Program-made: the position numbers and the translations under genes | NCBI RefSeq assembly: GCF_026241515.1 | Contig: NZ_JAPHPW010000002.1 | Coordinates: 291,657-355,656 of the forward strand | Direction: 5' to 3' | Source: Vibrio sp. 14G-20 | GTDB lineage: Bacteria > Pseudomonadota > Gammaproteobacteria > Enterobacterales > Vibrionaceae | Length of the DNA stretch: 64,000 bases | Part shown: positions 45,243 through 54,369 of the stretch, piece by piece | How the letters are laid out: each line of letters opens with the position of its first letter | Position numbering within the stretch: position 1 is the stretch's first letter | The notes under the pieces: generated by a model | What the model was told of the DNA's origin: nothing | Seen by the model: only the letters and a program-made list of their open reading frames with translations | Database searches by the model: none

Positions 45243-46616
45243 CTATACCGAAGGCAAGTAGAAACTTTGCTGAAATGAGTTCTCTGCCTTTGTTGTTTCT
45301 AACACACTGTGATGCAACATCAGTATCGACTGTGCGATTTTAGTCCCAATACCCAGCGATCCATTAGGTGCTTCCAACTCGATCTCATTGTGTATAACCA
45401 CTTTCACCCGTTTTGAATCCGCTTCTAGACCAACATTCATCGATACCGCCGTCCCACTTGGGCTATGTCTTAATGCATTATCTAACAGATTCAAGATCAA
45501 TCTCTCAAGCAGATCACTATCACCTACAGCCTTAACCCCATCAGGTATTTCGATATTGATCTGAACATTTTTCTGCAAGTATTGGCTTTGTATCGTCTCT
45601 AAGCACTCTCCCATCAACACATTGATATCAATCGAAGCATACTGATAGGTTGGCACAGGGTTATCACGTTTAGCGCTATCGAGTAGTGAATGGAGCTGTT
45701 CTGACAACTTGTTGCCATTGCGGTAAGCGACGTCAATTAACGGATCTGATTGCGGGTTTTGAATCTTCCACGTTTCCAGATACCCCAATACACTCGACAA
45801 TGGCGTTTTCAAATCATGACTGAGTTGCAATAAGCTTTGTCTGCGGTGTGATGACTGATATTCAAGTTGCAAAAATTGCTGTTGAATGTGCTTCGCCATC
45901 AATTGATACGAGCGCGCAATCGGCACCAATTCTGGTACTTGATGAATGAAGTTCGGATCCAATCGAAAATCTTGCTCTGCTTGTTGCTGCAGCTTGTTGG
46001 TTACTGCTTCTATTGGGTTTAATAGGCTACGTTTGACCAACAGATAAGCCCCAACCGCAAAACCTAAGATAGAGATCAGCATAAGCCCTGCTAACGCAAT
46101 GTATGGCGTGTCGACCTGCGAATTGGCAATCACGGTGTGGCGATTACTGCCAATCAAAACGTACAGATACCCAACGGTCGAACCTAGTTCTTCAATCGCC
46201 GCCACAGAGAACACCTTGCGAGCCCCCGGATTGATCGGGTCTTCTCCCAGAATGGGATAAGGCTCGTCGTTTAAAAACTGTTGAATGGGCGCTAGGTCTA
46301 TCTGGTTCGCTAACACAGTGCCTTCCGGCGCAGCATGGGTCGTAATATTGCCCTGACTGTCGAGGAAATAGATATCGAAATCTGGCCCTATCAACATCAA
46401 GGTGTGGAATATGGATTTGAGCGCTTTAGGGTTGTAGTCAGTACCAATCATCAGTGGATTATCATCACGCATATGCACCGCCAGATCTTTATGTAAGCTC
46501 TGCTTAGTTCTCTGTTCTATGGTCTCTTTTTGCCAATGATAGGTGTAAGCAATCACCACACTCACGATCAGGAACCACAAGCTTGTGAACAACACTAAAC
46601 GCGATTTAAAACTCAT
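45243..46616 (-). CDS. Sensor histidine kinase of a spondin-linked two-component system
   Basis: Inner-membrane kinase, 457 residues. Two membrane segments (about 5-22 and 175-197) enclose a periplasmic sensor domain of about 150 residues (LIGPDFDIYFLDSQGNITTHAAPEG), possibly PAS-like. Then a HAMP-like linker, the phospho-acceptor His in LSHDLKTPLSSVLGYLE, and the N-box LILNLLDNALRHSPSG. The usual G1 box DxGxG is not seen: the corresponding place reads VVIHNEIELEAPNGSLGIGTKIAQSIL, with only the later glycine-rich part kept. The frame opens at 46655; the ATG at 46616 with AGGAGAAAAC before it is chosen. It lies 45 nt after the response regulator gene. Confidence 0.9.
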   Translation of the reverse strand: MSFKSRLVLFTSLWFLIVSVVIAYTYHWQKETIEQRTKQSLHKDLAVHMRDDNPLMIGTDYNPKALKSIFHTLMLIGPDFDIYFLDSQGNITTHAAPEGTVLANQIDLAPIQQFLNDEPYPILGEDPINPGARKVFSVAAIEELGSTVGYLYVLIGSNRHTVIANSQVDTPYIALAGLMLISILGFAVGAYLLVKRSLLNPIEAVTNKLQQQAEQDFRLDPNFIHQVPELVPIARSYQLMAKHIQQQFLQLEYQSSHRRQSLLQLSHDLKTPLSSVLGYLETWKIQNPQSDPLIDVAYRNGNKLSEQLHSLLDSAKRDNPVPTYQYASIDINVLMGECLETIQSQYLQKNVQINIEIPDGVKAVGDSDLLERLILNLLDNALRHSPSGTAVSMNVGLEADSKRVKVVIHNEIELEAPNGSLGIGTKIAQSILMLHHSVLETTKAENSFQQSFYLPSV

Positions 46617-46661
46617 GTTTTCTCCTCGAAGGATCTTAAGCTTGGGACGCAACACATAAAC

Positions 46662-47369
46662 CTAAGCTTTTGACTCAAACTTATAACCAACACCCCAAAC
46701 GGTTTTGATAAAGTCATCATCACTATTCGGCATCGCAAGCTTGGTTCTTAGGCGGTTGACTGTGCTACAGACGGTATGGTGATAGCCAGAGTGATGAGTA
46801 TTCCAAACATGATCGAGCAGTTCGTCTTTGCTATACACACGTCCTGGGCGTGTTGCTAAAAAATGAAGTAAGGTAAATTCAGTAGCAGTCAGCGGTACGT
46901 CTTGGTTATTGAGTGAAACCTGATGGCGTTCTGGTTGAATAGTGAGACCACCAAAGCTCATAACCGATTCTATTATTGAAGTATCTTGATCAGTTGATTC
47001 GACATGGCTTAAACGGCGAAGCACGTTCCTCACTCTTGCTTGAAACTCGAGAACGCTGAAAGGTTTCGTTATGTAGTCATCAACACCGGCTTCTAAGCCT
47101 GACACCTTATCTAACTCAGCGTCTCTTGCGGTTAGCATGAGTACTGGCGTCCAATCCTCTTGCTGACGCAACATTCGACAGAAATCGAGTCCGTCACCGT
47201 CTGGTAAGCCACGATCCAGTACGATCAAATCAAAATGACCCTCTTTATAGAGCGCCTGAGCTTTTTCAATCACATTAGCTCTGATTACGTTATGCCCCTG
47301 GAACTTAAGATGCATCTGCACCAGCTCAGCCAAGTCATCATCGTCTTCAACCAACAATATGTTTGCCAT
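46662..47369 (-). CDS. OmpR/PhoB-family response regulator
   Basis: A 235-residue regulator with a receiver domain (acidic DDDD pocket near residue 10, phospho-acceptor Asp-52 in LIVLDRGLP, LTARDAELDKVSGLEAGVDDYITKPF) and a C-terminal winged helix (LTATEFTLLHFLATRPGRVYSKDELLDHVW, VWGVGYKFES). The ATG at 47369 is chosen over 47393 because it gives the family N-terminus. It sits upstream of its kinase and downstream of two spondin-domain genes on the same strand, 105 nt from the nearer one. Confidence 0.92.
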   Translation of the reverse strand: MANILLVEDDDDLAELVQMHLKFQGHNVIRANVIEKAQALYKEGHFDLIVLDRGLPDGDGLDFCRMLRQQEDWTPVLMLTARDAELDKVSGLEAGVDDYITKPFSVLEFQARVRNVLRRLSHVESTDQDTSIIESVMSFGGLTIQPERHQVSLNNQDVPLTATEFTLLHFLATRPGRVYSKDELLDHVWNTHHSGYHHTVCSTVNRLRTKLAMPNSDDDFIKTVWGVGYKFESKA

Positions 47370-47474
47370 CAAATTTACCGCAGCACTATTCATGATCCCT
47401 GCTCTATTCTGAGTCTACCCACCTTTCAATTGACCGGAACAGAGCAGGAATTCTTTCATCGTGCTTTCAACCTG

Positions 47475-48155
47475 TTACTCAGTTCGAGTAATGGTGATTC
47501 TTGCACCGGGGTTAAGGAAACGATGATTTGCACTTAAAGTAGAAGTCGTAAGGCCGTCATCTTGGCTAATTACTCCAGAGTGGAAACTCACTACATCGGT
47601 GTCGTCTCGTGTGGTATTAAAACCTTCACCACCGCCTGCTGGTCCCGGAATGGTTGCAGCGAGCTCATCGTTCAACTCAGTTCCCGAATCCCAAACATTC
47701 ATGTTCATGGTAAAGGTATAACCCACCGCTAATGACTTGAGCGATAATCCGGATTCGCCGACAAACGCATCATTGGTGTTCACCAACATGGAAGCAACTG
47801 AGATATACCCTTCTTGATTTGGGTCGACACGAATCGACACCGTGTCTTGCTCACCTGAAAGAATCAGCCCATTGCCTGAGATGCCTTGATAAACATTTGC
47901 GTCACTGTCACTGAGCGCAAGCAATTGTGCATTACTGCCCCCTTCCGCCAAGTATTCAAGATCGACAGAGGCACTTTGCCCAACTTCAAACAGGTCAAAA
48001 TTCGTATTATGAGTCAGCACCGCGAGCGGTGACATTGGTTGATTAGAGGTGAGGTTAGTAACACTCACATCATAGCGATAGTAATCGTCGTCATCGTCCG
48101 GACAACCCGCCAAAACAGCTACTGATGCAGCGATAAATAGAATTCTAGCTTTCAT
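47475..48155 (-). CDS. Spondin-domain lipoprotein
   Basis: A 226-residue lipoprotein: signal peptide with lipobox VLAGC, followed at once by an acidic, Tyr-rich stretch (PDDDDDYYRYD). The body is a spondin N-type domain (YDVSVTNLTSNQPMSPLAVLTHNTNFDLFEVGQSAS, LASMLVNTNDAFVG-like block, NHRFLNPGARITI at the end). Such beta-sandwich domains bind extracellular matrix or calcium in animals; the bacterial role is unknown. It lies 9 nt after a second spondin-domain gene with which it shares order and motifs, so the two arose by duplication. Co-transcription with the two-component genes downstream is likely. Confidence 0.85.
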   Translation of the reverse strand: MKARILFIAASVAVLAGCPDDDDDYYRYDVSVTNLTSNQPMSPLAVLTHNTNFDLFEVGQSASVDLEYLAEGGSNAQLLALSDSDANVYQGISGNGLILSGEQDTVSIRVDPNQEGYISVASMLVNTNDAFVGESGLSLKSLAVGYTFTMNMNVWDSGTELNDELAATIPGPAGGGEGFNTTRDDTDVVSFHSGVISQDDGLTTSTLSANHRFLNPGARITITRTE

Positions 48156-48164
48156 ACATCCCCC

Positions 48165-48848
48165 TTACTTCACAACAATGGTGATAGTTGCAACAGGGTT
48201 TAACCAACGATGGCTGCTGCTATCGAGGTCACTGATGCCACCCGCCGCGTCACTATCACCAATGTTACCCGGATGAATATGAGCCTTAGCGTTTGATACT
48301 GCCGTTTCTACACCAGTGCCACCAGCGCCAAAGGTAATGAATGGAGGGTTCGGCATGCTGCCCGCCAGCTCATCATTGGCTTCTGTGCCTGCGTCATAAC
48401 CATTTAGAGTCGCTTTGTAAGTGCCCGCTTGAGTTGGGATTTTCCAGCTATCTAGACCAACAAAGCCGTCGTTGGTCGGCAGCAGCATGGCACCTAATGA
48501 TAGGTACTCTAAATCACCAGTACTGATATCAAATGTAGTTGCGACGCCCGGGTTGAGAATTCCGGCGGCTGGATTCTCAACCACCACGCCGCCCGCGTTA
48601 GCAATGACACCAGATAAACCTGAAATATCGCCACCTTCAGCCATGGATTCTAGTTCCGCAGAAGCAGTTTCACCCGTTCTAAACATGAACAGGCTTGAGT
48701 CATGAGCCGCCGCTAAGATAGGCGTAAAGTAGATCCCTTTCGTTGCATTAGTGACAGTGACTTCAAGCTCAGCAGCCTGAACTTGAGCCGCTCCGAAGGC
48801 CAGCATAGCCGAGCTGATCACTAAGCTGATTTGAGTATGTTTATTCAT
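48165..48848 (-). CDS. Spondin-domain secreted protein
   Basis: A 227-residue protein with a type I signal peptide (cleaved after VQAAE region) and one spondin N-type domain: LEVTVTNATKGIYFTPILAAAHDSSLFMFRTGETAS, LGAMLLPTNDGFVGLDSW, DAGTEANDELAGSMPNPPF and a final HRWLNPVATITIVV. Unlike its neighbour it has no lipobox, so it is periplasmic or secreted. The pair (one free, one anchored) precedes a two-component system. Function unknown. Confidence 0.85.
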   Translation of the reverse strand: MNKHTQISLVISSAMLAFGAAQVQAAELEVTVTNATKGIYFTPILAAAHDSSLFMFRTGETASAELESMAEGGDISGLSGVIANAGGVVVENPAAGILNPGVATTFDISTGDLEYLSLGAMLLPTNDGFVGLDSWKIPTQAGTYKATLNGYDAGTEANDELAGSMPNPPFITFGAGGTGVETAVSNAKAHIHPGNIGDSDAAGGISDLDSSSHRWLNPVATITIVVK

Positions 48849-49130
48849 TTTGATTCCATCCTTTATCGAGTCCTATCGTTGCCAACAAAACGAATAACAG
48901 CGATATACCGTTACCTTTGCCAGAACGAACTATGGTGTTGTTGACTCTAAGAATGGCGATCAAATCTATCAGCAACTTCATTGAATTCTCATAAAACTCT
49001 CACAAGTTTATCCAAACTTATTACTGCCAATAAAAGTAGCGATAAGGTACTCATATTTAAAAGAAAGTTATTGATTAATTATTTACGTAGGAAGGGATAG
49101 AAAAGAAGGTAAAGAATAGAAATGGAACGA
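48849..49130. promoter_or_regulatory. Leader region of the spondin/two-component operon
   Basis: About 280 nt with no gene. It must contain the promoter of the spondin genes on the minus strand. I see no repeat, operator or riboswitch-like structure that I would name. Confidence 0.35.
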
Positions 49131-49137
49131 ATAAAAC

Positions 49138-49175
49138 GCAAAAAGGCCGAATCGATTTACCGATTCGGCCTTTAT
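49138..49175. terminator. Terminator downstream of yggL
   Basis: A perfect 13-bp stem (AAAGGCCGAATCG with its complement, 49142-49172 overall) around ATTTAC. On the minus strand a T run follows, placing it as the yggL terminator. Confidence 0.85.
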
Positions 49176-49247
49176 TCTGGCGTACTGTTGTTACTCTTTC
49201 ATAAGCCGTATTTGGCCTTTCAATCGAGCTAACAACACAACATCAAA

Positions 49248-49589
49248 TTAGAACGCGTAATTTGCGTCAATTAGTTCGCTAACTTCCACTTTGCTTACTT
49301 CAGCACGGGCTTCAAGCCATTGTGCAACTTGCAGTTGTTCTGCTTCTGTTACTGAACGGTAGCGCTCAATTGAACATAAGAAACCTTCAAACAGCTCAAG
49401 GCCGCCGCCACCAAAGCACAGACCGATGCTGTCGATGAAATCAATGAACTCGTCAATGAACACATCGTATTGGTCAAAATCAGCAATCGAAGTCTTGCAG
49501 CTTACTTCAAAACCCAGAATCGCGAATTCACCTAGATATAACTTTTTGCGTAGGCGGCGATTTTTGTTTTCGATTTTATCTAATTTCAT
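49248..49589 (-). CDS. yggL: YggL family 50S ribosome-binding protein
   Basis: A 113-residue member of the YggL (DUF469) family, reported to bind the 50S ribosomal subunit. The N-terminal basic stretch (NKNRRLRKKLYLGEF), the middle FDQYDVFIDEFIDFIDSIGLCFGGGG and the end VSELIDANYAF are typical. The longer frame starting at 49619 is rejected: the ATG at 49589, preceded by AGAGAGACAG, gives the normal N-terminus MKLDKIENKNRR. Confidence 0.88.
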   Translation of the reverse strand: MKLDKIENKNRRLRKKLYLGEFAILGFEVSCKTSIADFDQYDVFIDEFIDFIDSIGLCFGGGGLELFEGFLCSIERYRSVTEAEQLQVAQWLEARAEVSKVEVSELIDANYAF

Positions 49590-49724
49590 AACTGTCTCTC
49601 TTTTGGTTTGATAAAGCATTTATACACAGTTCTACCCTAATCCCCAAGAGTTTTGTATTGCACGAGAGTGTTAATAGCAAAATTCGTGCTACAGAAACAA
49701 AACCTTAATCAAATCTATAAAAAT

Positions 49725-49742
49725 CTGTCACTTAACTGCTTC
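49725..49742 (+). promoter_or_regulatory. Candidate Pho box upstream of phoX
   Basis: CTGTCAC-TTAA-CTGCTTC: two direct 7-bp repeats separated by four AT-rich bases, the PhoB-box layout (CTGTCAT, N4, CTGTCAT). It lies about 100 nt ahead of the phosphatase start. Confidence 0.6.
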
Positions 49743-49760
49743 ACGATTAGTCACACATTG

Positions 49761-49796
49761 ACCCAACTTATTAACTCGTTAGTTAATAACTGGGTT
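49761..49796 (+). promoter_or_regulatory. Long hairpin between the Pho box and phoX
   Basis: The two arms (49761-49776 and 49781-49795) can form a stem of about 15 bp with a single bulge and a CGTT loop. No T run follows, so it is more likely an mRNA leader structure or an operator than a terminator. Confidence 0.5.
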
Positions 49797-49843
49797 AGTC
49801 ATGAATAACGAATAATAAAATCAGACAATAGGAAGCAGTCGAG

Positions 49844-51871
49844 ATGAGCAAGGAAACATTTGATAGCACTCGTTTTAACAAGAGTAACAACAAACCCTTC
49901 GAAGAAGTGTTAGATGCGAATCTTTCAAGAAGAAACGTTCTGAAAGGCGGCTTAGGCATCAGTGCAATGACCGCATTTGGCGCGTTTGGTTTAGCAGGCC
50001 ACAGTACAGCGCACGCTGCGACAGCATCATCTAGCGCACCGAAAAAAAGCACTGCTACACTTGCATTCGAATCGGTTAAAGGCTCATTGACAGACAGTGT
50101 CGTTGTGCCAAAAGGCTATACAGCACAAGTATTGGTTCCTTGGGGTACTCCACTTAATAAGCAAGGCAAGGCTTGGTTAAAAGACGGCACCAACAACGCA
50201 CAAGATCAAGCAAACTCACTGGGCATGCACCACGACGGCATGCACTTCTTCCCGCTTGATGGCAACAGTAACGACGGCTTATTGGTGATCAACCACGAAT
50301 ACATCGACCAAAAAGCACTGCACGCTAATGGTCCTACATACGATCAAGGCAACCGCCCTAGCCTTGATGAAGTACGTAAAGAGATCAACGCGCACGGCGT
50401 GAGTGTGGTTCGCGTGAAACTAGAAGGTAACCAATGGGTAATGGTCGATAACGATCCACTGAACCGCCGCTACACGGGCGCTACAGTAATGGATCTGTCT
50501 GGCCCTATTGCTCACAGTGAATTTACCAAAACCAAGTTCTCACAAGACGGCAGCCAAGCTCGTGGCACGTTGAACAACTGTGGTAATGGCTACACGCCAT
50601 GGGGCACTTACCTAACGTGTGAAGAAAACTGGCCGGGTTATTTCGTTAACAAAGGCGAGACAACGCCAGCGCAAGAACGTATTGGTATCGCAACCGACAA
50701 AACACGTTACGGTTGGGACACGCTTTCAGATAACAAACAAGAACGCTTAGACGAATTTGCTCGCTTTGACGTAACACCAACAGGTGAGTCAGCAATGGAT
50801 GATTACCGTAACGAAGCACACGGTCACGGCTACATTGTTGAAATCGACCCATACACTGCAAACTCTCGCGCTAAGAAACGTTCTGCACTGGGTTGTTTCC
50901 GCCATGAAGGCTGTACGTTTGGTAAGTTGACCGAAGGCGAGCCAATCGTATTCTACTCTGGTCACGATTCTCGCTTTGAATACCTCTACAAATTCGTATC
51001 TGAAGAGAAATGGGACCCGCGTGACGCAGACCCACGTAATCGCCTAAGCGCGGGTGACAAGTACATGGACAAAGGCACACTGTATGTGGCTAAGTTCAAT
51101 GATGATGGTTCAGGTACTTGGCTACCACTGACTCTGAGCAGCAATACAACAAATGGCGGCAAGCTAGGTGATTCATTTGACTCTCAAGCAGCGCTTATCA
51201 TCAATACAGCAGGCGCTGCCGACCTTGTTGGTGCAACGCCAATGGATCGCCCTGAATGGTGCTCTGTTGACCCGATGACAGGTACCGCTTACCTAACGCT
51301 GACTAATAACAACAAGCGTAAAGAAGCGAACTCTGCGAACCCTCGCGTAAACAACAAATTTGGTCATGTTATCCGTTGGGATGAAGGCAAAACGACAGGT
51401 GAGTTCGATTGGGATATCTTCGTATTTGGCTCTCCAGCAGTGGAAGACAAGTCTATTAACCGCTCTGGTCTAACAGACATGAACCAATTCGCGAGCCCTG
51501 ACGGCTTAGCGTTTGATGCTCGTGGCATCTTGTGGATTCAGACAGATAACGGCGCAGACGAAGTAACCGGCTACACCAATGACCAAATGCTGGCTGTTGT
51601 TCCATCTCAATTAACGGATGACAAAGGCAACAGCGCAGTGATTGATGCAAACAACCAAGCACAGCTTAAACGCTTCTTTGTGGGTCCAAACGGATGTGAA
51701 GTAACTGGCTTTACTATCAGCCCAGACTTCAAATCACTGTTTGTGAACATTCAACACCCTGCAAACTGGCCTTCTTCAAGTGACGCAACTGCGCAAACTC
51801 AAGGCAATGTTCGCCCGAGAGCATCTACGGTTGTGATTCGTCGTGAAGACGGTGGTGAGATCGCCGTTTAA
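49844..51871 (+). CDS. phoX: PhoX-family alkaline phosphatase, Tat-exported
   Basis: Large (675-residue) calcium/iron-type alkaline phosphatase that releases phosphate from organic phosphate esters outside the inner membrane. The twin-arginine signal is clear: SRRNVLKGG at residues 28-36, then a hydrophobic stretch ending AHA. The body has the PhoX/DUF839 blocks: GMHHDGMHFFPL, LVINHEYID, LNNCGNGYTPWGTYLTCEENW, VFYSGHDSRFEYLYKFVS and SPDGLAFDARGILWIQTD. It is monocistronic, with a candidate Pho box upstream, so induction by PhoB under phosphate starvation is likely. A terminator follows. Confidence 0.93.
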   Translation: MSKETFDSTRFNKSNNKPFEEVLDANLSRRNVLKGGLGISAMTAFGAFGLAGHSTAHAATASSSAPKKSTATLAFESVKGSLTDSVVVPKGYTAQVLVPWGTPLNKQGKAWLKDGTNNAQDQANSLGMHHDGMHFFPLDGNSNDGLLVINHEYIDQKALHANGPTYDQGNRPSLDEVRKEINAHGVSVVRVKLEGNQWVMVDNDPLNRRYTGATVMDLSGPIAHSEFTKTKFSQDGSQARGTLNNCGNGYTPWGTYLTCEENWPGYFVNKGETTPAQERIGIATDKTRYGWDTLSDNKQERLDEFARFDVTPTGESAMDDYRNEAHGHGYIVEIDPYTANSRAKKRSALGCFRHEGCTFGKLTEGEPIVFYSGHDSRFEYLYKFVSEEKWDPRDADPRNRLSAGDKYMDKGTLYVAKFNDDGSGTWLPLTLSSNTTNGGKLGDSFDSQAALIINTAGAADLVGATPMDRPEWCSVDPMTGTAYLTLTNNNKRKEANSANPRVNNKFGHVIRWDEGKTTGEFDWDIFVFGSPAVEDKSINRSGLTDMNQFASPDGLAFDARGILWIQTDNGADEVTGYTNDQMLAVVPSQLTDDKGNSAVIDANNQAQLKRFFVGPNGCEVTGFTISPDFKSLFVNIQHPANWPSSSDATAQTQGNVRPRASTVVIRREDGGEIAV

Positions 51872-51943
51872 TCAGAGCTTTAAAGCTGGTCTTTTTGATA
51901 TCGATAGTGATTAAAAGCGGCTCAATCTAAAGACGTTACAACG

Positions 51944-51985
51944 AAAAAGAGCGATAAGGTTAAATGCCCTATCGCTCTTTGATAT
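51944..51985 (+). terminator. Rho-independent terminator after phoX
   Basis: AAAGAGCGATA (51946-51956) pairs with TATCGCTCTTT (51970-51980), the loop having two further G-C pairs. T-rich sequence follows. Confidence 0.85.
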
Positions 51986-52143
51986 TCTATTCATTCTTCG
52001 GTTTGAGTAAGAATCCGAGCCTTCAAAACTCATCGTCATTCAAAGCGCTCGTAATCCTAAGCTCTCGTCATCCTCGAGTAGGAGGAAAGACTGAATCAGG
52101 GATCTTTAACCGTTATCGCTGATCGCAATACCGTTAATCACAG

Positions 52144-52764
52144 TTAGCTCACGAACAACCACACACCAACACCCATCATCAACGTACCTGCAATACGGTT
52201 CATCAACTTAACGTTATCGGCTTTGCCCAGCATATGCTTTAAGCTCTTTCCGCCTGTCGCGTATAAAGTCATACAAACAAATTCAGAGACCAGAATAATC
52301 GACACAAGAATCAACAACTGTGGTGCTAAGTTTTTACTGTTGTTGATAAAAGGAGGCAGTAGAGAAATCATAAACGCCCAGCCTTTTGGATTAGCGATCG
52401 CAGTAACAAAGCCTTGAGCCACCAAGTCCCAATCATTGTTCACTTGAGCTTCTTGATTATCAGTACTGATCGCCAGCTTGCCTCTTGAACGCCACATCTG
52501 AACACCTAAATAGAACAAGTACCCTGCGCCCACAAACTTGAAGCCTGTAAATAGCCATGGGTAATTCAACATAATCGAAGCGATACCTAATACTGCGGCA
52601 ACTGAAACCACAGCGACACCAGCCAATTCACCGATCATCATCCATAATGTACGCTTGTATCCAACACTCATTCCAAGTGTCAAAGCCAAGGTCATACACA
52701 TGCCGGGCGTGATTGACACGAAGAAAAACGTGGGAATAAAAGCCCAAAGTAGTGCGCTATCCAT
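52144..52764 (-). CDS. LysE/RhtB-family amino acid exporter
   Basis: Six-span inner-membrane exporter, 206 residues. Typical start LWAFIPTFFFVSITPGMCMTLALTLGMSVGYKRT with the conserved PG motif, GAGYLFYLGVQMWRS in the middle and NPKGWAFMISLLPPF. Family members export amino acids, homoserine lactone or similar; the substrate here is not evident. AAGGT precedes the ATG. It stands alone. Confidence 0.9.
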   Translation of the reverse strand: MDSALLWAFIPTFFFVSITPGMCMTLALTLGMSVGYKRTLWMMIGELAGVAVVSVAAVLGIASIMLNYPWLFTGFKFVGAGYLFYLGVQMWRSRGKLAISTDNQEAQVNNDWDLVAQGFVTAIANPKGWAFMISLLPPFINNSKNLAPQLLILVSIILVSEFVCMTLYATGGKSLKHMLGKADNVKLMNRIAGTLMMGVGVWLFVS

Positions 52765-52851
52765 ATTATTACCTTATCGACTTATTTTTATTTGAGTGTT
52801 CAGCTTGTTGAACGATCTTTGTAAGTAGCGACCTTGTATGTAGCGACACAA

Positions 52852-52887
52852 CGAAAAAGAGCCACAATACAGTGGCTCTTTTTCATT
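52852..52887. terminator. Bidirectional terminator near rhlE
   Basis: AAAAAGAGCCAC pairs with GTGGCTCTTTTT around a short loop (52854-52884 overall). On the minus strand it ends the rhlE transcript. Confidence 0.88.
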
Positions 52888-52900
52888 ACCAACCATAATT

Positions 52901-54187
52901 TTACTTACGACGGTTTTTAATTCGCTTCATCATAGTCAAACGACGTTCAGCGCTTGCTTGATCTTGTGGCTCTTCGTTCGCGTTGTTCTTACGACCTTGA
53001 CGGTTTTTGTAAGCCGATTTAGTGTTCAACTTCTCGATGTAAGCATCACGTTTCTTCGGTTCATAACCCGGTTGTTCAACACGGCGAATACGCTGTTGAA
53101 TCAGTTTTTCAACTTGGACAACAGTCAGCTCTTCTTCGCGGTTGACGAAAGAGATTGCGTGACCTTGTTTACCAGCACGACCTGTACGGCCAATACGGTG
53201 AACGTAATCTTCCGCTAGGAAAGGCATGTCGTAGTTAATTACGTGTGGTAAGTCTTCGATATCAAGACCACGAGCCGCAACGTCGGTTGCCACCATCACA
53301 CGTGCTCTACCTTCTTTGAAATCATCCAAAGCACGACGACGAGCGCTTTGCGCTTTATCACCGTGACAAAGTACTGCTTTAATACCGTCTAGCTTAAGCT
53401 CTTTAACTACATCGTTCGCTGTTTCTTTGTAGTTCACGAAAACAAGCACTTGGCGCCAGTTTTTACGACCAATTAGTTCAGAAAGCAGTTCAGTTTTACG
53501 CTCTTGATCCACTGGGTACACTACGTGACCTACAGTAGCAGCCGTTGAGTTTTCGCGCTCAACACTAATACGTTTAGGTTTACGCAGAATATCAACAGAC
53601 AGCTGGTTTAACTGAGTAGAAGTCGTTGCAGAGAACATCATGATTTGCGGCGATGTTTCTACATCCAACATGATCTTACGAACGGCATTGATAAAGCCCA
53701 TATCTAGGATACGGTCAGCTTCATCGAATACTAGGAATTCTAGATTTGCGATAGACACGTTACCCGCTTCTAAGTGCTCTTCTAAACGGCCGGGGGTTGC
53801 AACCAAAATATCCACACCCAGTTCTAATTGACGAACCTGTGAAGACATCTTGTTACCACCGTAAACCGCAGAAACGCTTAGATCCGTGTATTTAACGTAG
53901 TCTTTAATGTTTTGAGCGATCTGCGCAGCAAGCTCACGAGTTGGAGCAAGAATAAGGCCGCGAGCCGTTCCTCTAGACGCCTTTTTACCGCTGTTCAAAA
54001 GGTGTTGGATAACAGGCAATGAAAATGCCGCTGTTTTACCCGTACCGGTTTGAGCAGTAGCAAAAATATCATGGCCTTTACGAGCCATTGGAATCGCTTT
54101 TTGTTGAATTGGAGTGAGTTTTTCATAACCACACTCAGTCAACGCTTTGACTAATTCAGGAGCAAAACCTTGAGAGGAAAATGACAT
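52901..54187 (-). CDS. rhlE: DEAD-box RNA helicase, RhlE type
   Basis: ATP-dependent RNA helicase of 428 residues. Motifs in order: Q motif (FAPELVKALTECGYEKLTPIQQKAIP), I (AQTGTGKT), Ia (PTRELAAQI), Ib (TPGRL), II (DEAD in VFDEADRILDMGF), III (SAT), IV-VI ending HRIGRTGRAG. The tail after about 375 is basic and disordered (KRDAYIEKLNTKSAYKNRQGRKN, then MKRIKNRRK), typical of RNA-binding tails. RhlE members act in ribosome maturation and RNA decay in the cold. AAGGAACC precedes the ATG. Confidence 0.92.
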   Translation of the reverse strand: MSFSSQGFAPELVKALTECGYEKLTPIQQKAIPMARKGHDIFATAQTGTGKTAAFSLPVIQHLLNSGKKASRGTARGLILAPTRELAAQIAQNIKDYVKYTDLSVSAVYGGNKMSSQVRQLELGVDILVATPGRLEEHLEAGNVSIANLEFLVFDEADRILDMGFINAVRKIMLDVETSPQIMMFSATTSTQLNQLSVDILRKPKRISVERENSTAATVGHVVYPVDQERKTELLSELIGRKNWRQVLVFVNYKETANDVVKELKLDGIKAVLCHGDKAQSARRRALDDFKEGRARVMVATDVAARGLDIEDLPHVINYDMPFLAEDYVHRIGRTGRAGKQGHAISFVNREEELTVVQVEKLIQQRIRRVEQPGYEPKKRDAYIEKLNTKSAYKNRQGRKNNANEEPQDQASAERRLTMMKRIKNRRK

Positions 54188-54304
54188 TGTTACGGGTTCC
54201 TTAAGCAGACAGCCTACATTCTTATTTCAGCCGAGCACTATAAAGTAATTAGAGTGATTTATCTCACATTTATCGTGATATAACGCAAACTTTCTCATTT
54301 AATC

Positions 54305-54339
54305 TGGTGTTTATCCCGCCTTCAACGAAGTAAACACCA
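54305..54339. repeat. Hairpin next to the orphan cobW fragment
   Basis: TGGTGTTTA (54305-54313) pairs with TAAACACCA (54331-54339). It lies about 30 nt downstream of the stop of the duplicated cobW 3' end and may be the original terminator of that gene, though the T run is absent. Confidence 0.45.
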
Positions 54340-54369
54340 AGATCCTTGGTTCAAACAGCAAAAACAGGG

